In this document: piece after piece, positions 21,144 to 24,170 of the stretch
Numbering within the stretch: the first letter of the stretch is position 1
Layout: the number at the start of each line of letters is the position of its first letter
Assembly: GCA_011800805.1 (NCBI GenBank)
Contig: MPNW01000855.1
Location: forward strand, 10,613 to 34,782
Length of the DNA: 24,170 bases
Source of the DNA: Hirudo medicinalis
Taxonomy: Eukaryota; Annelida; Clitellata; Hirudinida; Hirudinidae
Direction of reading: 5' to 3'
The notes under the pieces: generated by a model
Database searches by the model: none
The model's input: the letters and a program-made list of their open reading frames with translations, nothing else
Told to the model about the DNA's origin: nothing
Position numbers and translations under genes: made by a program

Positions 21144-22837
21144 ATGATGATGATGACGATGATGACGATGGCGATGATGACGACGACGACGATGGTGAGC
21201 CAGAGGAGGTAATGATTAATTATGTTGCATGCATCAGGAATACTAAGAGACATTGCTGACATGGCAGGTAACTGGGGATAAATAATAATACTAATAACAA
21301 CAACTTTAATAATATTAATTAAGTAATGCCAACATTAAATTACACAGCCAAGCATCATCCACTCTACCATCCATCCTACCTTGTCAATGTCAGCCTCGAA
21401 GAGTCTCAGCTGAAAGCACTGCTCCAGTTTGAGCTTCCTTCCGTGCCAGAGATGGTGGAGCTGAGTCCAGGAGGCCCTGATGTTGTTGATCAGCTGTTTG
21501 GTGGCAGGCACGGCAGCCTGGATGTCCGCGTTGGACAGCGCCATGGTGATGGTGGTTGAGGAGGAGGAGGATGAAGATGAAGACGTGCTCAGTGCCCCAC
21601 CTGGAAGAAAATAATGGTAGTAATGATCGTTACTTTATAAAGCAACGTGTGTATGGCATCAGAGGAGACCTCCCGATGTTCAAAGCACGGATGATGTTCA
21701 CAAGTTGATCTGGAAGGAGACACCACACCATATCTCACAACATCGTCAGGTGTGCAGGTTGGCTGAATGGATTGCATTCCTGCTTGCAGAGGTAACGGAA
21801 ACATGCGTCGTGGCCACCTAACCCCATTCCAATACATGAGCCACTCAAACGATCGGCTAAATACACCACACCACACCACACTCCATCACATTGATGGATC
21901 GAACGAGCACCCCACCAGGAACCACGGCGTGAAATCAACGACCCGAACCCAGAAAGATGCACTGAACCGGGCAGAATGAAGAAGCCACTTTGGGATCAAA
22001 ACTCCGAGCATCGCTTCCAAAGAGGATACTTCTCGAGAGGTTTGTTTTTGAATAAATTAATGTAAGAGAAAGAAAATTTAACTTTAAAAATGTGTTCATA
22101 TAATTTGTATATTTATTTAATTATAGTTTGAGATAAAACTGCACGCATTCTTCCTTAGAATTTATGATATTAACTTATTACTTACTAAGCCCTCTTCCAA
22201 AGGGCATTGACGTCGGAGTTGTGATCAATTTTCAAAACAACTCTCCGTTCGGCAGGATGACAGATGTTACGAATAAATATTATGAATTACGCAACAACAA
22301 AAATTGGTAAGTCGTCACGTAAACATCGTCACGACAATTAATGACGACGTCGATGTCGAAAATGTAAGAGTAAAGAAAAGTTAAGCAATACACTTTATTC
22401 TCATCAACAAGACACTCATAACTATCATCATCATCATCATCATTATCACCATCACTGTCGCTACCATTAGCACCATCACCATCATCATCACTACCGTTAC
22501 CAACGTCGCCATCATCATCACTACCATTACCACTATCACCACCATTATCGTAATCATCATCACTCCATTTATAACAACGTGCGATCGACACGAGCAACTC
22601 ACTCGGGTGTCTGCCCCTCCTGCCCGACCCGCACATCCGTTCCACGATCCTCTGGCCCTCGTTCTCCATGGCGTCGATGGGGGCCTTCATGATCTTCTTC
22701 TTGACCAGGTTCTGCTCTTCGAGGGCCAGCTTGGCGGAGTTGAGGTCGTCCGGGAGGTTGCCAGTGGTCAGGGACTCCTTGAGGAGGTCGAGTTTGGAGA
22801 GGAGGTCATACACTCGATGGTAGTAGTCTTCGAGCAT
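6687..22837 (-). CDS. trio: TRIO/Kalirin-family RhoGEF (33 coding exons, 5' end missing)
   Basis: Gene-level entry. TRIO proteins are membrane- and cytoskeleton-associated scaffolds whose first DH-PH unit loads GTP onto Rac1/RhoG-type GTPases in axon guidance and cell migration (family knowledge). Joined through GT-AG splice sites, the exons give about 1747 residues: spectrin repeats 1-9 (residues ~1-1065), DH1 (~1090-1285), PH1 (~1286-1405) and a linker rich in Ser and Pro with the RKWL..PVRRLS motif (~1550). Splice phases agree at every junction except exon 25/26. Sequences recognisably TRIO include [53 protein letters not shown] and [11 protein letters not shown]. The Sec14 domain would lie at higher coordinates. 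SH3-1, GEF2, Ig and kinase modules are not seen. The first exon starts at an acceptor, so its ATG is internal. Kalirin and Trio are separate genes only in vertebrates, so trio is the safer name. Confidence 0.95.
6741..7147. other. trio intron 32 (GAT and CAT arrays)
   Basis: Simple-repeat intron with GAT units at about 6898-6922 and CAT units at about 7075-7125. No further exon seen. Confidence 0.6.
7148..7219 (-). CDS. trio: trio exon 32: short linker exon
   Basis: Acceptor cctcattgcag and donor gtgagt; phase 0 both ends, 24 codons. Encodes [20 protein letters not shown] then CDPN. No clear homologue, but splice sites and phase fit exons 31 and 33 and the third positions are C-rich. Confidence 0.65.
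7313..7405 (-). CDS. trio: trio exon 31: helical linker segment
   Basis: Acceptor tcggtgacag and donor gtgagt; phase 0 both ends, 31 codons. Encodes [20 protein letters not shown] then [11 protein letters not shown]. This resembles [21 protein letters not shown], which precedes GEF2 in TRIO. Confidence 0.75.
7567..7752 (-). CDS. trio: trio exon 30: His/Gln and proline-rich linker
   Basis: Acceptor gatgatcatcatcaccag-like, embedded in a CAT array, and donor gtgagt; phase 0 both ends, 62 codons. Encodes [40 protein letters not shown] and [24 protein letters not shown] resembles the GADAVPLPPPMAIQQ region of TRIO. Confidence 0.85.
8019..8202 (-). CDS. trio: trio exon 29: RKWL..PVRRLS motif exon
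   Basis: Acceptor aaataccag and donor gtcagt; phase 2 in, phase 0 out. Encodes [40 protein letters not shown] and [30 protein letters not shown] is a TRIO/Kalirin landmark that follows SH3-1, so this exon firmly places the linker. A longer Arg-rich frame over the same bases is a shadow. Confidence 0.9.
8203..8515. other. trio intron 28 (AAT/AAC arrays)
   Basis: AT-rich with AAT and AAC arrays at about 8393-8462. No SH3-like coding sequence in either strand. Confidence 0.65.
8516..8576 (-). CDS. trio: trio exon 28: short linker exon before RKWL motif
   Basis: A 61-bp exon. Acceptor gtgactcag and donor gtcata; phase 1 in, phase 2 out. Encodes (E)[19 protein letters not shown] with AG left to form the Arg of RKWL. 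It is the only stretch in this intron that connects the phases of exons 27 and 29, which supports the call although its own sequence is not distinctive. Confidence 0.75.
8824..8986 (-). CDS. trio: trio exon 27: Ser/acid-rich linker
   Basis: Acceptor cccaatcag and donor gtagg; phase 0 in, one extra base out. Encodes [38 protein letters not shown] and [15 protein letters not shown]. The final G joins AA of exon 28 to make Glu. An SH3 domain is expected about here in TRIO but the residues do not resemble one. Confidence 0.82.
9105..9261 (-). CDS. trio: trio exon 26: Ser-rich linker after PH1
   Basis: Donor gtgggt, phase 0 out. The reading frame is fixed by exons 27-29. The best-looking acceptor is tttccatag at 9262, which needs a phase-2 partner that exon 25 does not offer. 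An internal acceptor ctggag|GAC (start at 9233) restores frame with exon 25 and gives [14 protein letters not shown]. Encodes [38 protein letters not shown] and SRLSLAQTK. Acidic/Ser composition and GC-rich third bases support this frame. Confidence 0.8.
9406..9564 (-). CDS. trio: trio exon 25: PH1 C-terminal helix and proline-rich linker
   Basis: Acceptor tgcaaacaaag; phase 0 in. Encodes [20 protein letters not shown] then [18 protein letters not shown] and [27 protein letters not shown] is the closing PH1 helix. The 3' end is uncertain: ggg|gtagca (ends at 9406, phase 0, used here) or cag|gtctgc (ends at 9399, phase 1). Neither matches the strongest acceptor of exon 26. PPPPP could be an SH3 ligand (inference). 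Confidence 0.88.
9754..9858 (-). CDS. trio: trio exon 24: PH1 domain, strands 5-7
   Basis: Acceptor cacgaatgcag and donor gtgagt; phase 0 both ends, 35 codons. Encodes [20 protein letters not shown] and [14 protein letters not shown], matching ELGVTEHVEGDPCKFALWVGRTPTSDNKIVLK of TRIO. Sequence resembling its acceptor region is repeated as a minisatellite in the preceding intron. Confidence 0.96.
9909..10030. repeat. Intronic minisatellite resembling the exon 24 acceptor
   Basis: Three copies of ctgttgcatttgcgaatgaa plus CAA-rich spacer start near 9909, 9949 and 9998. The real exon 24 boundary has ctgcattcgtgaatgatcaa followed by the same CAA-rich DNA, so the units look like diverged copies of the splice-acceptor flank. 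Confidence 0.7.
10272..10425. repeat. CAAT tetranucleotide-rich repeat in trio intron 23
   Basis: Imperfect caat/aatca units occupy most of the intron next to exon 23. Confidence 0.85.
10443..10625 (-). CDS. trio: trio exon 23: PH1 domain, strands 1-4
   Basis: Acceptor tcattccag and donor gtcggt; phase 0 both ends, 61 codons. Encodes [40 protein letters not shown] and [17 protein letters not shown], matching the GELILQESF.VWDPKTLIRKGRERHLFLFE block of TRIO PH1. Confidence 0.96.
10656..10733. repeat. 30-bp minisatellite in trio intron 22
   Basis: Unit tggtggtattaatgaagatc then aagatgatga, about 2.6 copies, within a longer GAT-rich stretch to about 10830. The Asp-rich plus-strand frame over it is not a gene. 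Confidence 0.85.
10917..10994 (-). CDS. trio: trio exon 22: end of DH1
   Basis: Acceptor cccgacaaccag and donor gtgagt; phase 0 both ends, 26 codons. Encodes [20 protein letters not shown] and MLEGYD. The Asn-Asp pair in KANDAMH corresponds to the residues whose substitution abolishes GEF1 activity in TRIO (family knowledge), so the domain looks catalytically intact. Confidence 0.96.
11111..11381. repeat. Tandem duplication including the end of trio exon 21 and its donor
   Basis: Two units, 11111-11235 and 11236-11381, both starting tcaagattcataactacc, continuing with CAC/CAT repeats and ending with the exon 21 3' end. The 28-bp copies at 11211-11238 and 11357-11384 are identical, including the minus-strand donor AAG|gtaaag. 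Use of the distal donor would read AAG GTA AAG TGA, an immediate stop. Confidence 0.9.
11363..11587 (-). CDS. trio: trio exon 21: DH1 catalytic core
   Basis: Acceptor ctcgccag and donor gtaaag; phase 0 both ends, 75 codons. Encodes [60 protein letters not shown] and [29 protein letters not shown] is the most conserved helix of Dbl-family exchange factors. The last 22 coding bases and the donor are repeated 146 bp downstream in the intron (11211-11238). Confidence 0.97.
11588..11912. other. trio intron 20 (ATT array)
   Basis: AT-rich with ATT/AGT units at about 11745-11850. Nothing else seen. Confidence 0.7.
11913..11982 (-). CDS. trio: trio exon 20: DH1 domain
   Basis: A 70-bp exon. Acceptor tgaaacag and donor gttcgt; one leading base, phase 0 out. 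Encodes [20 protein letters not shown] and VTW, almost identical to [22 protein letters not shown] of TRIO. Confidence 0.96.
12131..12246 (-). CDS. trio: trio exon 19: DH1 domain
   Basis: Acceptor acccgtgcag and donor gtttgt; phase 0 in, two extra bases out. Encodes [20 protein letters not shown] and [18 protein letters not shown], matching [23 protein letters not shown] of TRIO. The last AA is completed to Asn (AAT) by exon 20, giving HRNVFLKEL. Confidence 0.94.
12247..12681. other. trio intron 18 (GAAT and CATT repeats)
   Basis: Repeated aatgcattgatgaatgaa-like segments and a gaat array at about 12600-12646. No gene. Confidence 0.7.
12682..12748 (-). CDS. trio: trio exon 18: DH1 conserved region 1
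   Basis: A 67-bp exon. Acceptor tcatgctag and donor gtgaat; one leading base, phase 0 out. Encodes [20 protein letters not shown] then IR, the first conserved helix of the DH domain, whose Glu contacts the GTPase switch 1 (family knowledge). Confidence 0.95.
12749..13105. other. trio intron 17 (ATT, TAG and CAT arrays)
   Basis: ATT units at about 12819-12890, (TAG)n at about 12896-12926 and CAT units at 13021-13098, the last ending beside the exon 17 donor. Confidence 0.75.
13106..13209 (-). CDS. trio: trio exon 17: spectrin-DH1 linker and start of DH1
   Basis: Acceptor cctcatgcag and donor gtgagt; phase 0 in, two extra bases out. Encodes [20 protein letters not shown] and [10 protein letters not shown], the charged segment just before the DH1 domain (NEEKRKSARRKE in TRIO). 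The final GA joins G of exon 18 to make Glu. Confidence 0.92.
13210..13647. other. trio intron 16 (ATT and CAT/CGT arrays)
   Basis: A pure ATT array at about 13365-13407 and a CAT/CGT array at 13580-13642 that touches the exon 16 donor. Confidence 0.75.
13648..14337 (-). CDS. trio: trio exon 16: spectrin repeats 8-9 (690-bp exon)
   Basis: Acceptor tgaatccag... reading ccag|GTGTGT and donor gtattg; phase 0 both ends, 230 codons in one intron-less block. Landmarks in order: [124 protein letters not shown] and KDFSARME. Homology to TRIO is continuous. Two other frames across this exon are also open because of its GC-rich third positions; they are shadows. Confidence 0.97.
14354..14446. repeat. 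Tandem duplication of a GTTAGTCATTGTCA-(ATA)n unit
   Basis: gttagtcattgtca followed by an AAT/ATA array occurs twice, at 14354 and 14403, next to the exon 16 acceptor. Confidence 0.85.
14568..14759 (-). CDS. trio: trio exon 15: spectrin repeat 7 helix C into repeat 8 helix A
   Basis: Acceptor cttctag and donor gtggcg; phase 0 both ends, 64 codons (third 192-bp exon). Encodes [38 protein letters not shown] and [27 protein letters not shown] and RLKLV.AS..FYKTSEQ are TRIO landmarks. Confidence 0.95.
14973..15092 (-). CDS. trio: trio exon 14: spectrin repeat 7, helix B
   Basis: Acceptor aatccacag and donor gtcggt; phase 0 both ends, 40 codons. Encodes [20 protein letters not shown] and [20 protein letters not shown], a strong match to the SMLNAGLI.ASSL.EAEQLQREHEQFQHAIE block of TRIO. 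It holds the same place in the repeat as exons 3 and 8 but is one codon shorter. Confidence 0.95.
15259..15456 (-). CDS. trio: trio exon 13: spectrin repeat 6 helix C into repeat 7 helix A
   Basis: Acceptor tccgttgcag and donor gttagt; phase 0 both ends, 66 codons. Encodes [40 protein letters not shown] and [20 protein letters not shown], matching VQDLLEFLHEKQQELD and HLEQCVQLRHLQAE of TRIO. The PPPSSE insert takes the place of the longer vertebrate linker. Confidence 0.93.
15646..15795 (-). CDS. trio: trio exon 12: spectrin repeat 6
   Basis: Acceptor tatcaaggcag and donor gtgatgatgac, i.e. the donor is the first unit of a GAT array. Phase 0 both ends, 50 codons. Encodes [40 protein letters not shown] and [10 protein letters not shown], which parallels the FDVIHQGQDLLQ segment of TRIO. 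Confidence 0.93.
16064..16289 (-). CDS. trio: trio exon 11: spectrin repeat 5-6 junction and repeat 6 helix A
   Basis: Acceptor gattttag and donor gtgagg. One leading base completes AGA (Arg) and the exon leaves in phase 0. Encodes [40 protein letters not shown] and [20 protein letters not shown]. The last block is the [18 protein letters not shown] helix of TRIO. Confidence 0.93.
16402..16438. repeat. (CA)n dinucleotide array in trio intron 10
   Basis: About 15 ca units, close to the exon 10 donor. Confidence 0.95.
16465..16634 (-). CDS. trio: trio exon 10: spectrin repeat 5
   Basis: Acceptor cattccag and donor gtttgt; phase 0 in, two extra bases out. Encodes [40 protein letters not shown] and [10 protein letters not shown], ending AG| of an Arg codon completed by exon 11. 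A (GT)n array lies about 25 bp into the following intron. Confidence 0.93.
16635..17004. other. trio intron 9 (CAT array)
   Basis: Unique sequence followed by CAT/CGT units at about 16886-16978. No exon seen. Confidence 0.7.
17005..17196 (-). CDS. trio: trio exon 9: spectrin repeat 4 helix C into repeat 5 helix A
   Basis: Acceptor tttacgaccag and donor gtaag; phase 0 both ends, 64 codons (192 bp). Encodes [38 protein letters not shown] and [20 protein letters not shown], matching the ADKLLEAAEQLAQTGECD..EIY block of TRIO. Confidence 0.95.
17451..17573 (-). CDS. trio: trio exon 8: spectrin repeat 4, helix B
   Basis: Acceptor tttctgacag and donor gtgtgg; phase 0 both ends, 41 codons (123 bp, the same as exon 3). 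Encodes [36 protein letters not shown] and AQ, nearly identical in pattern to VLDWIENHG and ALQKRHEDFEEVAQ of TRIO. Confidence 0.94.
17843..17944 (-). CDS. trio: trio exon 7: spectrin repeat 4, helix A
   Basis: Acceptor cctcatag and donor gtgagc; phase 0 both ends, 34 codons. Encodes [20 protein letters not shown] and [14 protein letters not shown], the [17 protein letters not shown] helix of TRIO spectrin repeat 4. Confidence 0.94.
18170..18298 (-). CDS. trio: trio exon 6: spectrin repeat 3-4 junction
   Basis: Acceptor tatttccag and donor gtatg, which runs directly into GAT repeats; phase 0 both ends, 43 codons. Encodes [20 protein letters not shown] and [20 protein letters not shown] ending IHE. 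It aligns with the DGKALLDKLQRPLTPGS and VLDVIHEVLHH segments of TRIO. Confidence 0.93.
18427..18640. repeat. ATA/GAT array, over 200 bp, touching the exon 5 donor
   Basis: Nearly pure ataata/gataat units. On the transcript strand the donor gttatt of exon 5 is the first unit of the array. Tyr-, Ile- or Asn-rich frames across it are artefacts. Confidence 0.95.
18642..18773 (-). CDS. trio: trio exon 5: spectrin repeat 3
   Basis: Acceptor gaccccccag|TATCTG and donor CAG|gttatt; phase 0 in and out, 44 codons. Encodes [35 protein letters not shown] and CYTQ. The donor lacks the usual g at +5 and is the first unit of a 200-bp ATT/ATC array, so the splice site lies inside microsatellite DNA. Confidence 0.92.
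18774..20381. other. trio intron 4, the largest intron (1.6 kb)
   Basis: CAT arrays at about 18790-18830 and 18985-19151, GGAT units near 19306-19334, a unique block at 19336-19720, GAT arrays at about 19728-19920 and GGAT units at 20128-20171. The unique block is the only part that could hold regulatory sequence; no exon seen. Confidence 0.65.
20382..20573 (-). CDS. trio: trio exon 4: spectrin repeat 2 helix C into repeat 3 helix A
   Basis: Acceptor cttgtttag and donor gttagt; phase 0 at both ends, 64 codons. Encodes [30 protein letters not shown], then [20 protein letters not shown] and [10 protein letters not shown]. This is the GHYAS..I..QW..F...LDERS..L..S..FH pattern of TRIO. First of three exons of exactly 192 bp. 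Confidence 0.94.
20574..20885. other. trio intron 3 (CAT repeats)
   Basis: A short GCA run near 20608 and CAT/CAC units at about 20723-20880, ending at the exon 3 donor. No exon seen. Confidence 0.7.
20886..21008 (-). CDS. trio: trio exon 3: spectrin repeat 2, helix B
   Basis: Acceptor ggttccag and donor gtcagt; phase 0 at both ends, 41 codons. Encodes [20 protein letters not shown] followed by [16 protein letters not shown], matching the YTEIGNSH segment of TRIO. One of two exons of exactly 123 bp (see exon 8). Confidence 0.93.
21031..21195. repeat. Long GAT/GAC array in trio intron 2
   Basis: About 160 bp of gatgat grading into gacgac, giving an uninterrupted poly-Asp frame on the plus strand. 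It begins about 25 bp from the exon 3 acceptor. Confidence 0.97.
21380..21600 (-). CDS. trio: trio exon 2: poly-Ser linker and spectrin repeat 2 helix A
   Basis: Acceptor ttcttccag and donor gtagg; two leading bases complete an AGT Ser codon with exon 1 and it leaves in phase 0. It starts GALST, runs through nine consecutive Ser codons and TTIT, then encodes [22 protein letters not shown] and [20 protein letters not shown]. The second block is the helix A signature of a TRIO spectrin repeat. The Ser run sits in a (TCC/TCA)n tract, so it is probably length-variable. Confidence 0.93.
21601..22602. other. trio intron 1 (unique island plus CAT array)
   Basis: Includes a non-repetitive, GC-richer island at about 21650-21990 with open frames on both strands but no recognisable domain, AT-rich unique DNA to 22400, and CAT/CAC arrays at about 22419-22562 next to the exon 1 donor. 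Confidence 0.6.
22603..22837 (-). CDS. trio: trio exon 1 in window: spectrin repeat 1, C-terminal part
   Basis: Acceptor ctgtcag|ATG and donor ga|gtgagt; enters in phase 0 and leaves with one extra base. Encodes [27 protein letters not shown] and [18 protein letters not shown], which closely match the first spectrin repeat of TRIO. It ends in a basic stretch, GSGRRGRHP. The initial ATG follows a splice acceptor and continues an upstream exon that I cannot find. Confidence 0.93.
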
Positions 22838-23299
22838 CTGACAGTTAGAAATTAAAAAGCAATGAGTCACTGTAATAATGATTTGTTAATTCATCTGCTA
22901 TTAATTATTTGACTAATAATCATTATAACTAATTGTTTGTTAACGACTTGTTAAATCACTTACGTTAATAACTGTTTGGCTATTTGTCTATTTTAATTAT
23001 TAACCAGGTTCACAAAATTAGTGATGGAAAAGACAATTGGAATTGATATGAGTGTGCTAATGAAACATAATACATCTGATATCGTGATTAACAACATTAT
23101 CACTGCCACAACAATCGTCATCATCATCATCGTCGTCGTCGTCGTCATCATCACCACCACCACCGTCATCATCATCATCATCATCACTACCACAAGGATG
23201 AATAGAGCCCGTTGATTCACCTAGAAGTCTTTATGCATGAACCATGTAATCATCACGCTGCTTGAGGAAGCATTCAAGGGTAAAACGCAGGTGATTCAT

Positions 23300-23331
<32 letters not shown>

Positions 23332-24170
23332 TTACTACTACCATCATAATCACCACCATTATTACTATCATCACCACCACCATTATTACTATTATCATCA
23401 TCATCATCATCATCATCGTCGTCATCGTCGTCATCATAATTACTACCATCATCACCATCATCATAATTACTACCATATCACCATGATTACTACCACCATC
23501 ATCATCACCATGGCCCTTATCAACTCCTACAGCATGAAGAAGCTCATTAAGGTCAGTCACTGAAAGGATTATCAGAGGAATCCAACCAACCACAAGCTGC
23601 TGATGACGACGACGATGACGATGATAATGGTGACGACGACGACGACGACGACGACTATGACGATCATGATGAAGGCGATGATGAGGATGGTCATCATGAT
23701 CATGAGAAATGTTGCTTGGTAGAAACTTTCATTTTGTAACCAATAACAACAACAACAACAACAACAACAACAATAATAATAATTATAAGAATTATTATTT
23801 GTTCCCGTTATTACTAATTCAATTGCACAACGTGACAGTGTAATCATCTTCAATATTAATCATTTAATTATCATTGGCATCGTCAATAATTATACCATAA
23901 CAACAACCACAATAGCAACAGTTGTCGTTAATTTATTATTATTATTAGTAGTAGTAGTAGTAGTAGTATTATTATTACTATTACTTTAATTATATGCTTG
24001 TAATATATTATAATAAGAACTACAACAATATTAATAATAATCATAACAACAACAACAACAATAATAATCATAATCATAATAACAACAACAACAATAATAA
24101 TAATCATAATAACAACAACAACAATAATCATAATAACAACAACAATAATAATAATAATAACAATAACAAC
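22838..24170. other. trio upstream intron or flank, dense trinucleotide repeats
   Basis: CAT/CGT arrays at 23118-23190 and 23298-23500, GAC/GAT at 23604-23700, CAA near 23748-23773, TAG/ATT at 23934-23980 and AAC/AAT from about 24020 to the end. Two short minus-strand open pieces (near 23240-23300 and 23520-23570) do not match TRIO, and I do not call exons here. Confidence 0.65.

Noticed and set aside
21032..21259. Poly-Asp plus-strand frame
   Set aside because: Pure GAT/GAC microsatellite inside trio intron 2.
23231..23593. Possible upstream trio exon pieces (CFLKQRDDYMVHA, DLNELLHAVGVDKG)
   Set aside because: Neither matches the TRIO Sec14 or first spectrin region, and their splice sites cannot be tied in phase to exon 1.
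1..24170. CRISPR array, operon, phage or other prokaryotic system
   Set aside because: The many direct repeats are microsatellites and minisatellites without spacer structure, and both genes are intron-containing animal genes.

Overview
This is eukaryotic genomic DNA, most likely from a bilaterian invertebrate. It has short GT-AG introns, GC-rich third codon positions inside exons, and AT-rich introns packed with ATT, CAT/GAT and CAA trinucleotide arrays. The species cannot be read from the sequence; a spiralian such as an annelid or mollusc is only a guess. I find no prokaryotic, viral, CRISPR or operon-like system here. The long open frames made only of His, Asp, Met, Ile or Asn are translations of microsatellites.

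Two protein-coding genes are present, both on the minus strand. (1) About 6.7-22.8 kb holds 33 coding exons of a TRIO/Kalirin-family Rho guanine-nucleotide exchange factor. In transcript order, from high to low coordinate, they encode spectrin repeats 1-9, the first Dbl-homology domain (GEF1), its PH domain and a Ser/Pro-rich linker that keeps the RKWL..PVRRLS motif typical of TRIO. The last exon ends in a stop codon. The exons sum to 5244 nt (1747 codons plus stop) if one doubtful junction (exon 25/26) is read as described below. The N-terminal Sec14-like part is outside the window or unrecognised. (2) About 1.2-2.8 kb holds a complete three-exon aquaporin (268 aa) with two NPA boxes and a water-channel-type selectivity filter, a TATA-like box near 3.0 kb and a poly(A) signal 20 nt after the stop.

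Between the genes (3.0-6.7 kb) lie a 143-bp hAT-like MITE with target-site duplication, a possible tRNA-derived SINE remnant, a 31-bp minisatellite and many simple repeats. The first kb is repeat-rich 3' flank of the aquaporin. From 22.84 kb to the end is trinucleotide-rich intron or flank with no exon I can support.

Points of most interest: no SH3 domain is encoded between PH1 and the RKWL motif, where TRIO orthologues normally have one; the gene appears to terminate before GEF2, with an unrelated gene next on the same strand; the 3' end of a GEF1 exon with its splice donor is tandemly duplicated inside the next intron; exons of 123 and 192 bp recur in the spectrin region; and microsatellite arrays run into splice sites.
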